A stretch of 64,000 nucleotides of DNA from Rhodococcus sp. ABRD24 (GTDB taxonomy: Bacteria; Actinomycetota; Actinomycetes; Mycobacteriales; Mycobacteriaceae). Below, piece by piece: positions 43,832-51,684 of the stretch (positions within the stretch are counted from its first letter, which is position 1; every line of letters begins with the position of its first letter). Below the pieces are notes generated by a model that was given only the letters and a program-made list of their open reading frames with translations, did not search any database and was not told where the DNA came from. A program made the translations under genes and the position numbers. The stretch is taken from the NCBI RefSeq assembly GCF_004328705.1, contig NZ_CP035319.1:3782001-3846000 (forward strand), given 5' to 3'.

Positions 43832-43887
43832 TTTACCTGCACTGTTGGTCGCTTTTCGGCGAGTTGTCACACACCCCGTCGTAGGCT
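43832..43887 (+). promoter_or_regulatory. P element 4, upstream of the tail operon
   Basis: TTTACCTGCACTGTTGG at 43832-43848 region, GTCAC at 43866-43870, TAGGCT at 43882-43887. Distances from ACCTG are again 26 and 42 bp. It heads the decayed esterase gene, the 221-aa cargo protein and, apparently, the whole tail structural operon. Confidence 0.85.
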
Positions 43888-44118
43888 TGAGCCACAGGCC
43901 AGGAACGAATCGGAATTCCTTCCAACGTTTCTCACCTCTCGAATGCAACAATCTCGACATTGCTGATAGTCCGTCACTCCCAGCTCATGTGGTTCGCCCC
44001 CGAACAACTATCTGGTTGAAAAGCGGGTTCAGAGCGTCCCACATGCCCGCCCCTTGTGCGCCCGTCTCCCGCGGGTGATCCGCGGTCGCAGGCGTCGTCG
44101 CAGCGCAGGGGCGTCATG

Positions 44119-44159
44119 GTCCCGCCCCCGGAGCATTCCCTCGACTCCGGGGGCGGGAC
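44119..44159 (+). terminator. Strong hairpin in the tail-operon leader
   Basis: Perfect 15-bp G+C-rich arms (GTCCCGCCCCCGGAG and complement) with an 11-nt loop, 232 bases after P4 and 62 bases before the first start codon. It would block transcription unless read through. Confidence 0.75.
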
Positions 44160-44221
44160 TCCTCCAACTTATCGAATGGATTTCCGCACAGGGATTTCCG
44201 CAATACAGAAAGGTGGATGGC

Positions 44222-44700
44222 GTGATCACTGTTCTGACGTGTCGCGGCACCGGAGAGCGTGTGATGCGCACCGGTGAATATGCTCTCGTGCATCACGCGC
44301 CGGCTCGACTGCAGCAAGTACCTGATCGGCCCCGGCCAGTGTCGGTCCCGCCAACCCTCAGAACCTCGTTGCCGGTTGCTCCGAGGGGTAGTCGGTCGCG
44401 ATGGGCGTTCGGGCGCTGGTCGCGGAGATCCGTGCTACCCCCGAACCGTGTGGAGATCCTCGGATGCAAGTAGTCCACCACGCCGATGGAATCACCTGCT
44501 GCCCTACTGATTTGCCGCTTCGCATGATTGCCGACACCGTGTCGGCTTTCAGCTTCGCCGTCCTGGGCGGGTGGGGGAGCGCACTGGCCGACCGTATCCG
44601 CTTCGCCCGCAACGTCATATACCGAACTGACGGTTACTGCGACCGGCTCGCCGCGCTGCTCAATGCGCACCGACCCGCGGTCACCGCCTGGAACCAAATG
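44222..44700 (+). pseudogene. PE-PPE/cutinase-like esterase (lysin B-like), decayed
   Basis: Fragments in three frames: VITVLTCRGTGERV (GTG start at 44222 with AAAGGTGG upstream), ITRRLDCSKYLIGP, GPANPQNLVAGCSEG followed by an in-frame TAG, SVAMGVRALVAEIRATPEP, then TCCPTDLPLRMIADTVSAFSF. Together they outline a serine-esterase of the PE-PPE/lysin B type that would cleave mycolyl esters during release. Frameshifts and the stop make it inactive as read. Confidence 0.72.
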
Positions 44701-44711
44701 GATGGTCGACA

Positions 44712-45377
44712 ATGTCTTTCGAAGATGTACGAGATGACGCACAGTTCGTGCGTTTCGCCGACGGCGAATGGGAAGGCCGCCGTAACGGCTATGATGATGG
44801 CGCACTGTCGGTCTCACGACCCGGACGCCTGCTTCCCTTCCTGCAGTGGGCGTCGATCGCCAGCAGTGCGCTGAAGGGCCCGACCAAGGCGATGGTCAAC
44901 GTGAAGGGCTACGCTTCCGGTGGCGAAGTGGAGGACGAACATGGTCCCACCGACGCCGGCGGCTTCCTCTCCACGGCTCCGGTCGGCTCGCTCTTCCCGT
45001 TCCTGCAGTGGCACAACTGGTACAACATCTACAAGGGCACGCGGGACGAAATCGTCTCCGCAGGTGGCGAAGCCGCCATCACGGCTATGGTCGGTGCCGT
45101 CACAGGCCCGGCCGCAGCCGCCGCCGCGGGCGCGACCACCGCGTTGACCAGCACGGTAAGCACCGTGGTGCAGACCCTGTCCTCCGCATCGCAGAACCTC
45201 CGCCAGGACGCCCCGAAGCTGGTGCAGCCCCAATTTCGCGCGCCCGTAGGGCATATGAGCCCGGAGATAGACCGGAGCACCACCATCAACGTGATCAAGA
45301 CCGCCCCCGACGGCGCGAATTTCACCAACGACCCGTTACGCGAGCGGATCGCAACCTATCTGAGCCACGTGCGCTGA
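44712..45377 (+). CDS. Tail-loaded cargo protein 2, unknown activity
   Basis: 221 aa. Two related hydrophobic units (GRLLPFLQW near residue 38, GSLFPFLQW near 92) flank YASGGEVED, which resembles the YATGGDV/FASGGEV segments of tape-measure C-termini. A glycine/alanine-rich membrane-like stretch (about 115-150) follows. The end, DRSTTINVIKT...ATYLSHVR, shares the motif of the two nuclease effectors and the mini tape-measure protein. No catalytic motif is seen; it could form pores or be a second tape-measure. The 24-codon gene at 45417 may be its partner. Confidence 0.65.
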   Translation: MSFEDVRDDAQFVRFADGEWEGRRNGYDDGALSVSRPGRLLPFLQWASIASSALKGPTKAMVNVKGYASGGEVEDEHGPTDAGGFLSTAPVGSLFPFLQWHNWYNIYKGTRDEIVSAGGEAAITAMVGAVTGPAAAAAAGATTALTSTVSTVVQTLSSASQNLRQDAPKLVQPQFRAPVGHMSPEIDRSTTINVIKTAPDGANFTNDPLRERIATYLSHVR

Positions 45378-45416
45378 AGCGCTCCCGCTCGCACGAGCGA
45401 AAGGGGGTGATGAGAA

Positions 45417-45491
45417 ATGCTCAGTACCGTCGTCGACGTCCTCGAGGCTGTCAGCGTGCTTCCGCTGTTGCTGCCGCTGCTCGGTCTGTAA
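45417..45491 (+). CDS. 24-residue hydrophobic peptide
   Basis: Starts MLSTVVDVLEAV and ends in a leucine-rich stretch before TAA. AAGGGGGTGA, a very strong ribosome site, lies nine bases before the ATG, which argues for real translation. It may be a membrane-inserting immunity peptide for cargo 2 or a leader peptide. Confidence 0.5.
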   Translation: MLSTVVDVLEAVSVLPLLLPLLGL

Positions 45492-45617
45492 CCCGAAGTG
45501 TCAGAACGGGGTTTGTGGAAGCCCCGCTGGGTCCAGTAGCGCAGTCGATGCCTCCGGACCGAATCCGAACCATTCGTTTCCACGGACTACCCGTGAACCC
45601 AACATTTGGAGAATCTC

Positions 45618-45851
45618 GTGCCCAGTTCCGATGATCCCAGCGGTCTCGCTGAACGTATCCAGACCGAAGTGCAGGCCGTGGTCGCGCGACTCGCGATGTT
45701 GAAGGCCGATGTCAATGTGCTGTCCGACCTCGCCCAGGGCGTCGCGATGACAGTGGCCGCGGCCATTCCGCCGCAGGAGACCTCCGAGGGTGCGCCCGAG
45801 GGCGCTCTCGGCGCCGAGGTGACAGTCGGCCTGGCACCGGAAGCAGCGTAA
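45618..45851 (+). CDS. Small tail-cluster protein of unknown function
   Basis: About 77 aa, helical and acidic (LAERIQTEVQAVVARLAML, ending in an E/G/A-rich tail). GTG at 45618 with TTGGAGA upstream is chosen; a TTG at 45606 is also in frame. The stop overlaps the next ATG (TAATG). It stands where head-tail joining proteins are found in phages. Confidence 0.6.
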   Translation: MPSSDDPSGLAERIQTEVQAVVARLAMLKADVNVLSDLAQGVAMTVAAAIPPQETSEGAPEGALGAEVTVGLAPEAA

Positions 45852-46300
45852 TGCCGACCTATCCCGCACCGGGGGAGTTCCCCGACTTCGAGCAGTTCAT
45901 GGTCGACCTGTTCACCCCGACCGCGACCACCGTCACCACCTTGCCCGCCACCTCGGCGGACCTGCAGTCCACGCTGCCCTTGATCTGGGTGCGGACTACC
46001 GGGGGGACGCTCGATATCAACGCGATCACCTACAAGGCGAAAGTCAGCGTGGTGGCCTTCGGCACCACTCGCGCTCAGGCGCAGCAGCTTTCGGTGCAGA
46101 TCCGAACGGCGATGCTCGGCGCCCCGGCCAACCGGGTCAACGGTGTGCTCGTCGACTATACCGAGGAGATCGCGGCAGAGGAACCGAAGTTCCATCCGCC
46201 GATCCTGCGTCGTGGCCGCGGTCTCACCGAGGTGCCCGACCTCGACCCGCTCAACCAGATGGTCGAGGTCGCGTTCTCGATCGAAGCTCGCCGCCAGTAG
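45851..46300 (+). CDS. Tail terminator protein
   Basis: 149 aa alpha/beta protein (DFEQFMVDLFTP, STLPLIWVRTTGG, ITYKAKVSVVAFG, ending NQMVEVAFSIEAR). Pattern, size and place directly before the major tail protein are those of siphophage tail terminators, which cap the tube at its head-proximal end. In a headless particle it would close the upper end. Confidence 0.75.
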   Translation: MPTYPAPGEFPDFEQFMVDLFTPTATTVTTLPATSADLQSTLPLIWVRTTGGTLDINAITYKAKVSVVAFGTTRAQAQQLSVQIRTAMLGAPANRVNGVLVDYTEEIAAEEPKFHPPILRRGRGLTEVPDLDPLNQMVEVAFSIEARRQ

Positions 46301-46401
46301 GCGGTGGGTGAATCCCGTCCTCGACGGGGCTTTCACCGGCGCCGCTCGGTGCCGATTCCTGTTAACCATGCCTGCATCCGCGGGCGCTCGATTGGAGACA
46401 C

Positions 46402-47064
46402 ATGCCTGCCACCAACCTCACCGCGCTGAAGAACGCGCAGCGGTCGCTGCTGCTCAAGCCGCTCGACGCGGCCGTTTTCATCGCACCGCATTACACCCCG
46501 GCGCCGTCCGCGCTGACCGACGCCTCCGGCGTCCTGCAGACGCTGCCGCCGGCCTACCAGCCTGTCGGCCTGATCGACAAGAAGACCGGTGTGGCCTTCG
46601 CGCGTGGCATCACCGCCGCGCCGATCGAGTCCTACGGTGAACTGCAGCCGGTGCGTAACGATGTCACCAGCGATATCACCACCATCGAGTTCCAGCCGCA
46701 GCAGACGACCGCGCTGACGCTGAACCTGGCTACTGGCACCGCGCTGTCGGCGATCAAGGCTAATGCCGCCTCCGGCGAAGTGTTCTTCGCCCAGCCGGCC
46801 TCGGAAGAGATCACCTACTACTCGGCAATCATCATCGGTAAGGACGGCAACGACGCCAACCCGATCTACGTCTACAAGGTGCTGCCGAAGGTCGCGGTCA
46901 GCAAGTACGGCGGCGAGCAGTGGAACCCCACCGAAGTCCTCGCCCAGAAGCTGACCATGGTCGCCTTCAAGGACGACACCGCCGGCTACGCCATCGCCCA
47001 TGGCTTCGGCGGCTCGGGCTGGAAGAAGATCCTCAGCCAGACCAACATCCCGAACGCTGCGTAA
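46402..47064 (+). CDS. Major tail (tube) protein
   Basis: 220 aa, beta-rich. YQPVGLIDKKTGVAFARGI, the repeated TTIEFQPQQTTALT-type strands and GYAIAHGFGGSGWK at the end are typical of actinophage tube proteins that stack as hexameric rings. A strong hairpin follows at 47124-47159, consistent with high expression. Confidence 0.85.
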   Translation: MPATNLTALKNAQRSLLLKPLDAAVFIAPHYTPAPSALTDASGVLQTLPPAYQPVGLIDKKTGVAFARGITAAPIESYGELQPVRNDVTSDITTIEFQPQQTTALTLNLATGTALSAIKANAASGEVFFAQPASEEITYYSAIIIGKDGNDANPIYVYKVLPKVAVSKYGGEQWNPTEVLAQKLTMVAFKDDTAGYAIAHGFGGSGWKKILSQTNIPNAA

Positions 47065-47123
47065 AGCACCCCCAACCGTCTCCTGACGGTTTCTCGATCT
47101 CCCAGGTCCACGGACTTGGGCGT

Positions 47124-47159
47124 GGGGCGTGTCATGTGTCTCCGGTCATGGCACGCCCC
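47124..47159 (+). terminator. Hairpin after the major tail gene
   Basis: GGGGCGTG and CATG pair with CATG and CACGCCCC around a 10-nt loop (one mismatch). It probably terminates part of the transcripts, giving excess of tube protein over downstream products. Confidence 0.65.
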
Positions 47160-47205
47160 CACACATTCCCTATCCATTCTTGCCGGAGAAGAAAGCGGGT
47201 CCACC

Positions 47206-47376
47206 GTGTCCGCCATCCCCACCGAGTACCCCGTCACCATGACCGACGGCGTCGACGACTACATCGTTTCCAACGCGACCGAGTACGTCACCGCGGTCTT
47301 CAAGCTCGGCCACGCCGAGAAGGCCGAGGTCCAGGCCGTCGAAAAGCCGGGCCGCGGCCGCGCATCGAAGTCCTAG
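47206..47376 (+). CDS. Small tail-cluster protein
   Basis: 56 aa (MSAIPTEYPVTMTDGVDDYIVSN at the start, basic end RGRASKS). GTG at 47206. Similar small proteins often follow the tube protein in actinophages; the function is unknown. Confidence 0.55.
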   Translation: MSAIPTEYPVTMTDGVDDYIVSNATEYVTAVFKLGHAEKAEVQAVEKPGRGRASKS

Positions 47377-47406
47377 TAACACAAAACAACCCGGAGAAAC
47401 TGCATC

Positions 47407-47739
47407 ATGGCATCCACACCCGAAGCGGCCGACCAGGCCCAGGTCGGCGGTCGTTTCTACGAGCTGCAGCAAGAGCTCGCCCCGCACCGACGCGCGCCCT
47501 ACCGCCTGACCGACGACATCGCGATCGCACCGGTCACCCGCAGCCAGGTCCTGGCCTTGCGCCGGACCGCCAGCGATGACGAACAGATGGTCATCGTGCT
47601 GGGCGACCAGTACGAAGCCGTCGAAGAACTGTTCGCCGATCGGCCGCTCGACGAGTGGTTCGCCTTCCAGAAGGATCTTTACGCCCACCTCTTCGGCCAG
47701 GGCTCCTCGGAGCTGCCGGGGGGATCGCAGGGCTCGTAG
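47407..47739 (+). CDS. Tail assembly chaperone G
   Basis: 110 aa, acidic and helical (RLTDDIAIAPVTRSQVLALRR, LDEWFAFQKDLYAHLFG). It lies between the tube and tape-measure genes, as gpG does in lambda-type tails. Near its end the heptamer GGGGGGA allows a -1 slip into the GT extension. The chaperone keeps tape-measure and tube proteins soluble and loads them on the tail tip. Confidence 0.82.
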   Translation: MASTPEAADQAQVGGRFYELQQELAPHRRAPYRLTDDIAIAPVTRSQVLALRRTASDDEQMVIVLGDQYEAVEELFADRPLDEWFAFQKDLYAHLFGQGSSELPGGSQGS

Positions 47740-48224
47740 AGTTCTGGGAACGTTTCGGTGCCGCGCTCGACTACGACTTGCTCGAGCGCGGCATCGACAT
47801 CCGGGAATGCTTCGGGCCCCACACTATTCGCAACCGTGATTGGCGCACGATCTGGTCCGTCAAGGACAGGCTGCCGCACGGTTCACAATACCGCTCGGCG
47901 CTGGCGATGGATCGTGAGCTGGCCGAGCAGATGCTCGCCGCCGAACAAGCCGAGGCCGAACTCGACCTGTACGAAGTGGAGACCGAACCCGCCGGCCCGA
48001 CTCCGGAGGGATACACCATCGACAGCTATCTGCTGCTGTCGATCATCGACGCACTCCAGGGCGTGCAGGCCGCGGTGATCGCTGCCGCCGGTGGCGACCC
48101 GCCCCGGATGACGCCGATGCCTCGGCCGGTCACCGCGGTGGACATCGTCCGCGACGCTCAACGAGACGAGTCGATGCAAGGCCTCATCGACCAGTTCACC
48201 GGATCCACCTGGGAGGACGAATGA
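47407..48224 (+). CDS. Tail assembly chaperone GT (via -1 frameshift)
   Basis: After slipping at 47718-47724 the frame continues as IAGLVEFWERFGAALDYDLLERGIDIRE and ends 486 bases later (stop 48222-48224), giving a fusion of about 272 aa. WGTIWS-like RTIWSVKDRLP and LLLSIIDALQGVQ are as in actinophage T domains. The overlap and phase are those of the classic G/GT pair. The stop overlaps the following ATG (ATGA). Confidence 0.8.
47718..47724 (+). promoter_or_regulatory. -1 programmed frameshift site GGGGGGA
   Basis: In the zero frame it reads cc-G GGG GGA, i.e. the X-XXY-YYZ pattern. The zero frame stops 13 bases later; the -1 frame runs on for 166 codons. Confidence 0.8.
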
Positions 48225-48610
48225 TCTATTCCGCAACGCTGCCGGCCCAAGCCGCCGGCGCGGCCGATACCACAACCCTGGCCGGGGTCTATTCCCCGGC
48301 CTTCTACAGCGGCGACACCGTCACCGATGTCCAGCTGGTCGCACCGCCGGGGTTTGCCACTGTCACCGGCGCCGCGACCAACAACGCCACCATCTCTGTC
48401 CGCCAGCTGCGCGATGGCGCTGTGCTGCAGACCTTTGCGAGCCTCACGCTGACCGCGGGCCTGAAACTGGCCGCGGAAATCCCCGTCACCATTCCGCTCA
48501 CTGCGCAACCGGTACTGCGCTCCGGCGATGTGCTGGACGTGCGACTGCACCAGAACGGCACGGGCCAGGCCATCGGCAGTGGACTGTTCGTGTCGGTCTT
48601 CGTGAGCTGA
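48221..48610 (+). CDS. Beta-rich protein between chaperone and tape-measure genes
   Basis: 129 aa, made of short beta strands with small residues (TTLAGVYSPAFYSGDTVTDVQ, LAAEIPVTIPL, LDVRLHQNGTGQ). No family is recognised. In siphophages the tape-measure gene usually follows GT directly, so a gene here is unusual. It might be a decoration or lumen-lining protein. Confidence 0.6.
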   Translation: MIYSATLPAQAAGAADTTTLAGVYSPAFYSGDTVTDVQLVAPPGFATVTGAATNNATISVRQLRDGAVLQTFASLTLTAGLKLAAEIPVTIPLTAQPVLRSGDVLDVRLHQNGTGQAIGSGLFVSVFVS

Positions 48611-48637
48611 CGCGCAGACGATGGCAAACGAATCGAT

Positions 48638-49036
48638 ATGACTATGAACGAAAGTAGTGACGCGAGAAGCAGCCTGGAGAGCTTCTTGCGGCAGAACGCA
48701 AATGTGCCCGCTTACGCCACCGGCGGCGATGTCAAGGGGCCGGGATCGTCGATCGGCGACAAGATTCCGGCCTACCTTTCCGACGGCGAATTCGTGATGA
48801 ATGCACGATCGACCGCGGCAAACCGCCCGTTTCTGCAGGCGTTGAACGCCGATCCGTCCTTCTTGCAGAAGATGCTGGCGGCGCGTTCGGCGGGCGGTGG
48901 ATCAGGCGGCGGTAGCGGCCCGGCCCAGCCGACCCCCGGTGGGCAGCCGGCGACGGTGAATATCTCGATGTCGAGCAATGAAGACATCATCGGAAGATTG
49001 AAAATTCTGGCGGCGCAATGGGAATTGTCTCATTAG
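48638..49036 (+). CDS. Mini tape-measure-like protein
   Basis: 132 aa only. VPAYATGGDVKGPGSSIGD and IPAYLSDGEFVMNARST are hallmark sequences of the C-terminal end of siphophage tape-measure proteins. A Gly/Ser/Pro linker and the end PATVNISMS...AAQWELSH follow; the TVNI part is shared with the effectors. The usual hundreds to thousands of residues of coiled coil and membrane segments are absent. It lies exactly where the full tape-measure gene belongs, between GT and Dit. The ribosome site is weak. Confidence 0.78.
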   Translation: MTMNESSDARSSLESFLRQNANVPAYATGGDVKGPGSSIGDKIPAYLSDGEFVMNARSTAANRPFLQALNADPSFLQKMLAARSAGGGSGGGSGPAQPTPGGQPATVNISMSSNEDIIGRLKILAAQWELSH

Positions 49037-49052
49037 TTGCCGCGGCAATGAT

Positions 49053-49955
49053 ATGGATTGGGGTGAATCTGTGGCGTCCAATGCTGCGATGATCACGGTG
49101 ACCGGAGTCGATGGCTCACGATGGACCATCGCCGGTCAGGGGAGTGGTCGTGAGGGTGTAGAGCTGGCCACGTCGCCGACCGGGTTGTACGACGCGCCGG
49201 TGACGACGATTTGGAATCAGTCGGCGTTTCAGGCCGGTTCCTCGTTCGGTGGTTACCGGACGAACAAGCGCGATGTCGTTTTCGCGGTCAATGTCTTTCA
49301 GACCGCGGGTAGTTCGTGGGAGGCGGTGGATTCCGCGTGGCGCAAGGCCTGGGCCTACGACCGCGACGCGACGTTGACGATCACGACCGATTTCGGCACG
49401 CGAACGCTGAAACTGAGGATGTCGGAGCAACCGGACTTCAAGCCGGACAAGGATCCGCATCTGAAGTCGATCGGCAAGGTCGTCATGACCTGTACAGCGG
49501 GCAATCCGTGGTGGGTCGAGTCTGACGTGACCGGATCCTGGACCTCCACGATCGACACCACCGGCGCGGTCAAGGACCAGTCCGGCACGGTCACCATCGC
49601 CAACCCGACCGATCAGCCGATGTGGCTCAAGTGGGTATGTTCGGCGCCGGGTAAGTGGACACTGCCGGACTTCTCATGGGGTGCAGTCGATCGCCACGGC
49701 GATCGGGTGATCGAATTGCCGATGACCACCGAGAGCGAGGATCTGACGGTCGACACCGACCCGATGGAAGAGATGATCGTCGCCAAGGACGGCTCCCAGA
49801 TCTGGGCGCTGATGGACGGCGTCAGCTTCCTCTATCCTGTGCCCCCGTACACGCCGGCCACCGCGATACCGGTCAAGGTGAGTGGTGCGCCGACCGGCGC
49901 GTCGGTGCTGGTGGTGCAGCCGCGTAACTGGTCGCGCCCGTGGGGGCTGCAGTGA
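49053..49955 (+). CDS. Distal tail protein (Dit-like)
   Basis: 300 aa. Beta-rich; NKRDVVFAVNVFQ, WRKAWAYDRDATLTITTDFGTRTLKLR and TAGNPWWVES are typical of actinophage distal tail proteins that form the ring below the tube. An internal GTG at 49071 is an alternative start. The next gene starts in an overlap. Confidence 0.8.
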   Translation: MDWGESVASNAAMITVTGVDGSRWTIAGQGSGREGVELATSPTGLYDAPVTTIWNQSAFQAGSSFGGYRTNKRDVVFAVNVFQTAGSSWEAVDSAWRKAWAYDRDATLTITTDFGTRTLKLRMSEQPDFKPDKDPHLKSIGKVVMTCTAGNPWWVESDVTGSWTSTIDTTGAVKDQSGTVTIANPTDQPMWLKWVCSAPGKWTLPDFSWGAVDRHGDRVIELPMTTESEDLTVDTDPMEEMIVAKDGSQIWALMDGVSFLYPVPPYTPATAIPVKVSGAPTGASVLVVQPRNWSRPWGLQ

Positions 49956-51643
49956 CTTCGGTGCTGGACCTCCCCGCGATCTACGCGGATGCGCAATCGG
50001 CCAAAACGGTTCGCAAGCAGCAGCGGTTCGCGCGGCCCCTGATCCGCCTGTGGGATGGCGACTGGAAGCTGCGCGGTGTATGCGGCGCGGAGATCAGCGC
50101 TGATTTCCGCTGGATTCTGAACCAGGCCGGGACCGGTCTACTGGTGCTGCCCTACGACTACTACCTGGCGAAGTGGGCGGTCGATATCAATGGCCGCACC
50201 AAGAAGAACGTGCACATCACCGTCGACAAGGATGGAGCGCGCTGGGACGGGCGGCTGGAGAAGGCTGTCATCAAGACCGACGGCCACGGTGTCACCACCG
50301 TCGAGCTGCTGTTCATGCACTCCTACCAGGATCTCAAGCACATCTACTGCTGGTCGAATCCGTTTCTGCCGGAAACGGTTCAGTTCCCGCGACAGTTCCT
50401 GCTCGCGGGGCCCAGCGTCTGGGTGCTCAAAACCGCGTTGCATCTGAATCTGCTCCGCCTGCAAGGTGGGCTGTGGACGTTGCCCGACGATCCGATGGAC
50501 CCCACTCAGTGGGGCAGCCTTGACCAGTCCACGTGGGGAGTCGTGGTGAAACCTGGTAATTTCCTATCTGATACGTCGATGTGGACGATCTTCAGCTCTC
50601 GCTTCCAGAACTTCCACGAAGCCTCGGCGGGCACCCTGGAAACGGCGCAGCTGGCGGTCGTCACGCGGCGCTGGTTGCAGGGTGATCCGCCACCGTGGAA
50701 CGGTGCGAAGGTCCGGCACGGCTGCCTGGTTGTCGACATCGTCGACAAGTCCGGCTTCTGGACCGGTACCAGCACCGGCGGCAACGTCTGGGCTGGGCTC
50801 GAGCGCACCAAGCAGGTGTTCGACAACACCATGCTCGACTACAGCCCGAGTGGTGCGCTGAAGGATCCGAATATGCCTGAGCTGTACAGGAATCCGGACC
50901 ATAAGGGCTGGATGGGCACGCTCCCGTCGCATCCGTGGGTGGTTTACCGGCAGAACGACAACACGGGCATCCAGACCTCACAGTTCATCGTCAATCCCTC
51001 GTCGGCGGTGCAGGTTCTCACCGGCGGTCACTCGATGCCCGGTGTGAACGAGGCGATCTCCTCGGCGATCCAGGTGGTCGGCATGCTGGTCGCCGGCGCT
51101 CTCGGTGAGATTCCGTTCGGTGGTTCCATCGCCGGTGGTGTGGTGAACGCCGCCACGGCGGTGGCGAACACGATCGCGACGTCACTGTTGTCGGACACGC
51201 TGATGGCCTGGCAGAAGCACACATCGGGGCAGCGCGTCAGCGCCGCGGGCTGGTCGCACTACTGGGAGCACTTCGAAAACAGTGCCGACCGCGCCTACAC
51301 CCTCGGCTCGTTGTTGACCCTGGGTCAGGGTATGTGGAAGACCCGTCAGCACTTCACCCACAAGTTCATCGTCGCCAACGGGGAGCCGTATCTGATCGGC
51401 GACCAAGGGCTGGGCCACTTCTTCCTAGGCGACCGTGTCGGTTCCACCGTCAAGGGCATGCCCGAAGACACGGTGTACGTCGACCAGGTCACCGAACTCG
51501 AACTGGCTTGGTCGCGGACCGCGAGTCCGGCCTGGCAGGTCACCGTCGGCTCGGAACGTGACCACGACATGCCCTTCGCCAAGTCCATGCGCGTGGTTGC
51601 CGACATTGTCGACGACATCCACGCACTAGCCGTCCAGATGTAG
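49952..51643 (+). CDS. Tail hub/minor tail protein (ReqiPepy6 Gp37-like)
   Basis: About 563 aa. GRTKKNVHITVDKDGARWDG and GHGVTTVELLFMHSYQDLKHI lie in the hub fold; SAAGWSHYWEHFENSADRAYTL and EPYLIGDQGLGHFFLGDRVG are conserved in the Gp37-like family. A glycine-rich hydrophobic stretch (about residues 367-415) may contact the target membrane. GTG at 49952 overlaps the Dit stop. Confidence 0.82.
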   Translation: MTSVLDLPAIYADAQSAKTVRKQQRFARPLIRLWDGDWKLRGVCGAEISADFRWILNQAGTGLLVLPYDYYLAKWAVDINGRTKKNVHITVDKDGARWDGRLEKAVIKTDGHGVTTVELLFMHSYQDLKHIYCWSNPFLPETVQFPRQFLLAGPSVWVLKTALHLNLLRLQGGLWTLPDDPMDPTQWGSLDQSTWGVVVKPGNFLSDTSMWTIFSSRFQNFHEASAGTLETAQLAVVTRRWLQGDPPPWNGAKVRHGCLVVDIVDKSGFWTGTSTGGNVWAGLERTKQVFDNTMLDYSPSGALKDPNMPELYRNPDHKGWMGTLPSHPWVVYRQNDNTGIQTSQFIVNPSSAVQVLTGGHSMPGVNEAISSAIQVVGMLVAGALGEIPFGGSIAGGVVNAATAVANTIATSLLSDTLMAWQKHTSGQRVSAAGWSHYWEHFENSADRAYTLGSLLTLGQGMWKTRQHFTHKFIVANGEPYLIGDQGLGHFFLGDRVGSTVKGMPEDTVYVDQVTELELAWSRTASPAWQVTVGSERDHDMPFAKSMRVVADIVDDIHALAVQM

Positions 51644-51684
51644 TTCCGCCCGCCGAATCCCCATCGAAACCCTCCGGAGAGAAC

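Noticed and set aside
44401..44874. A 157-codon gene overlapping the start of cargo 2
   Set aside because: Its first part is one frame of the decayed esterase and the rest is cargo 2 in another frame.
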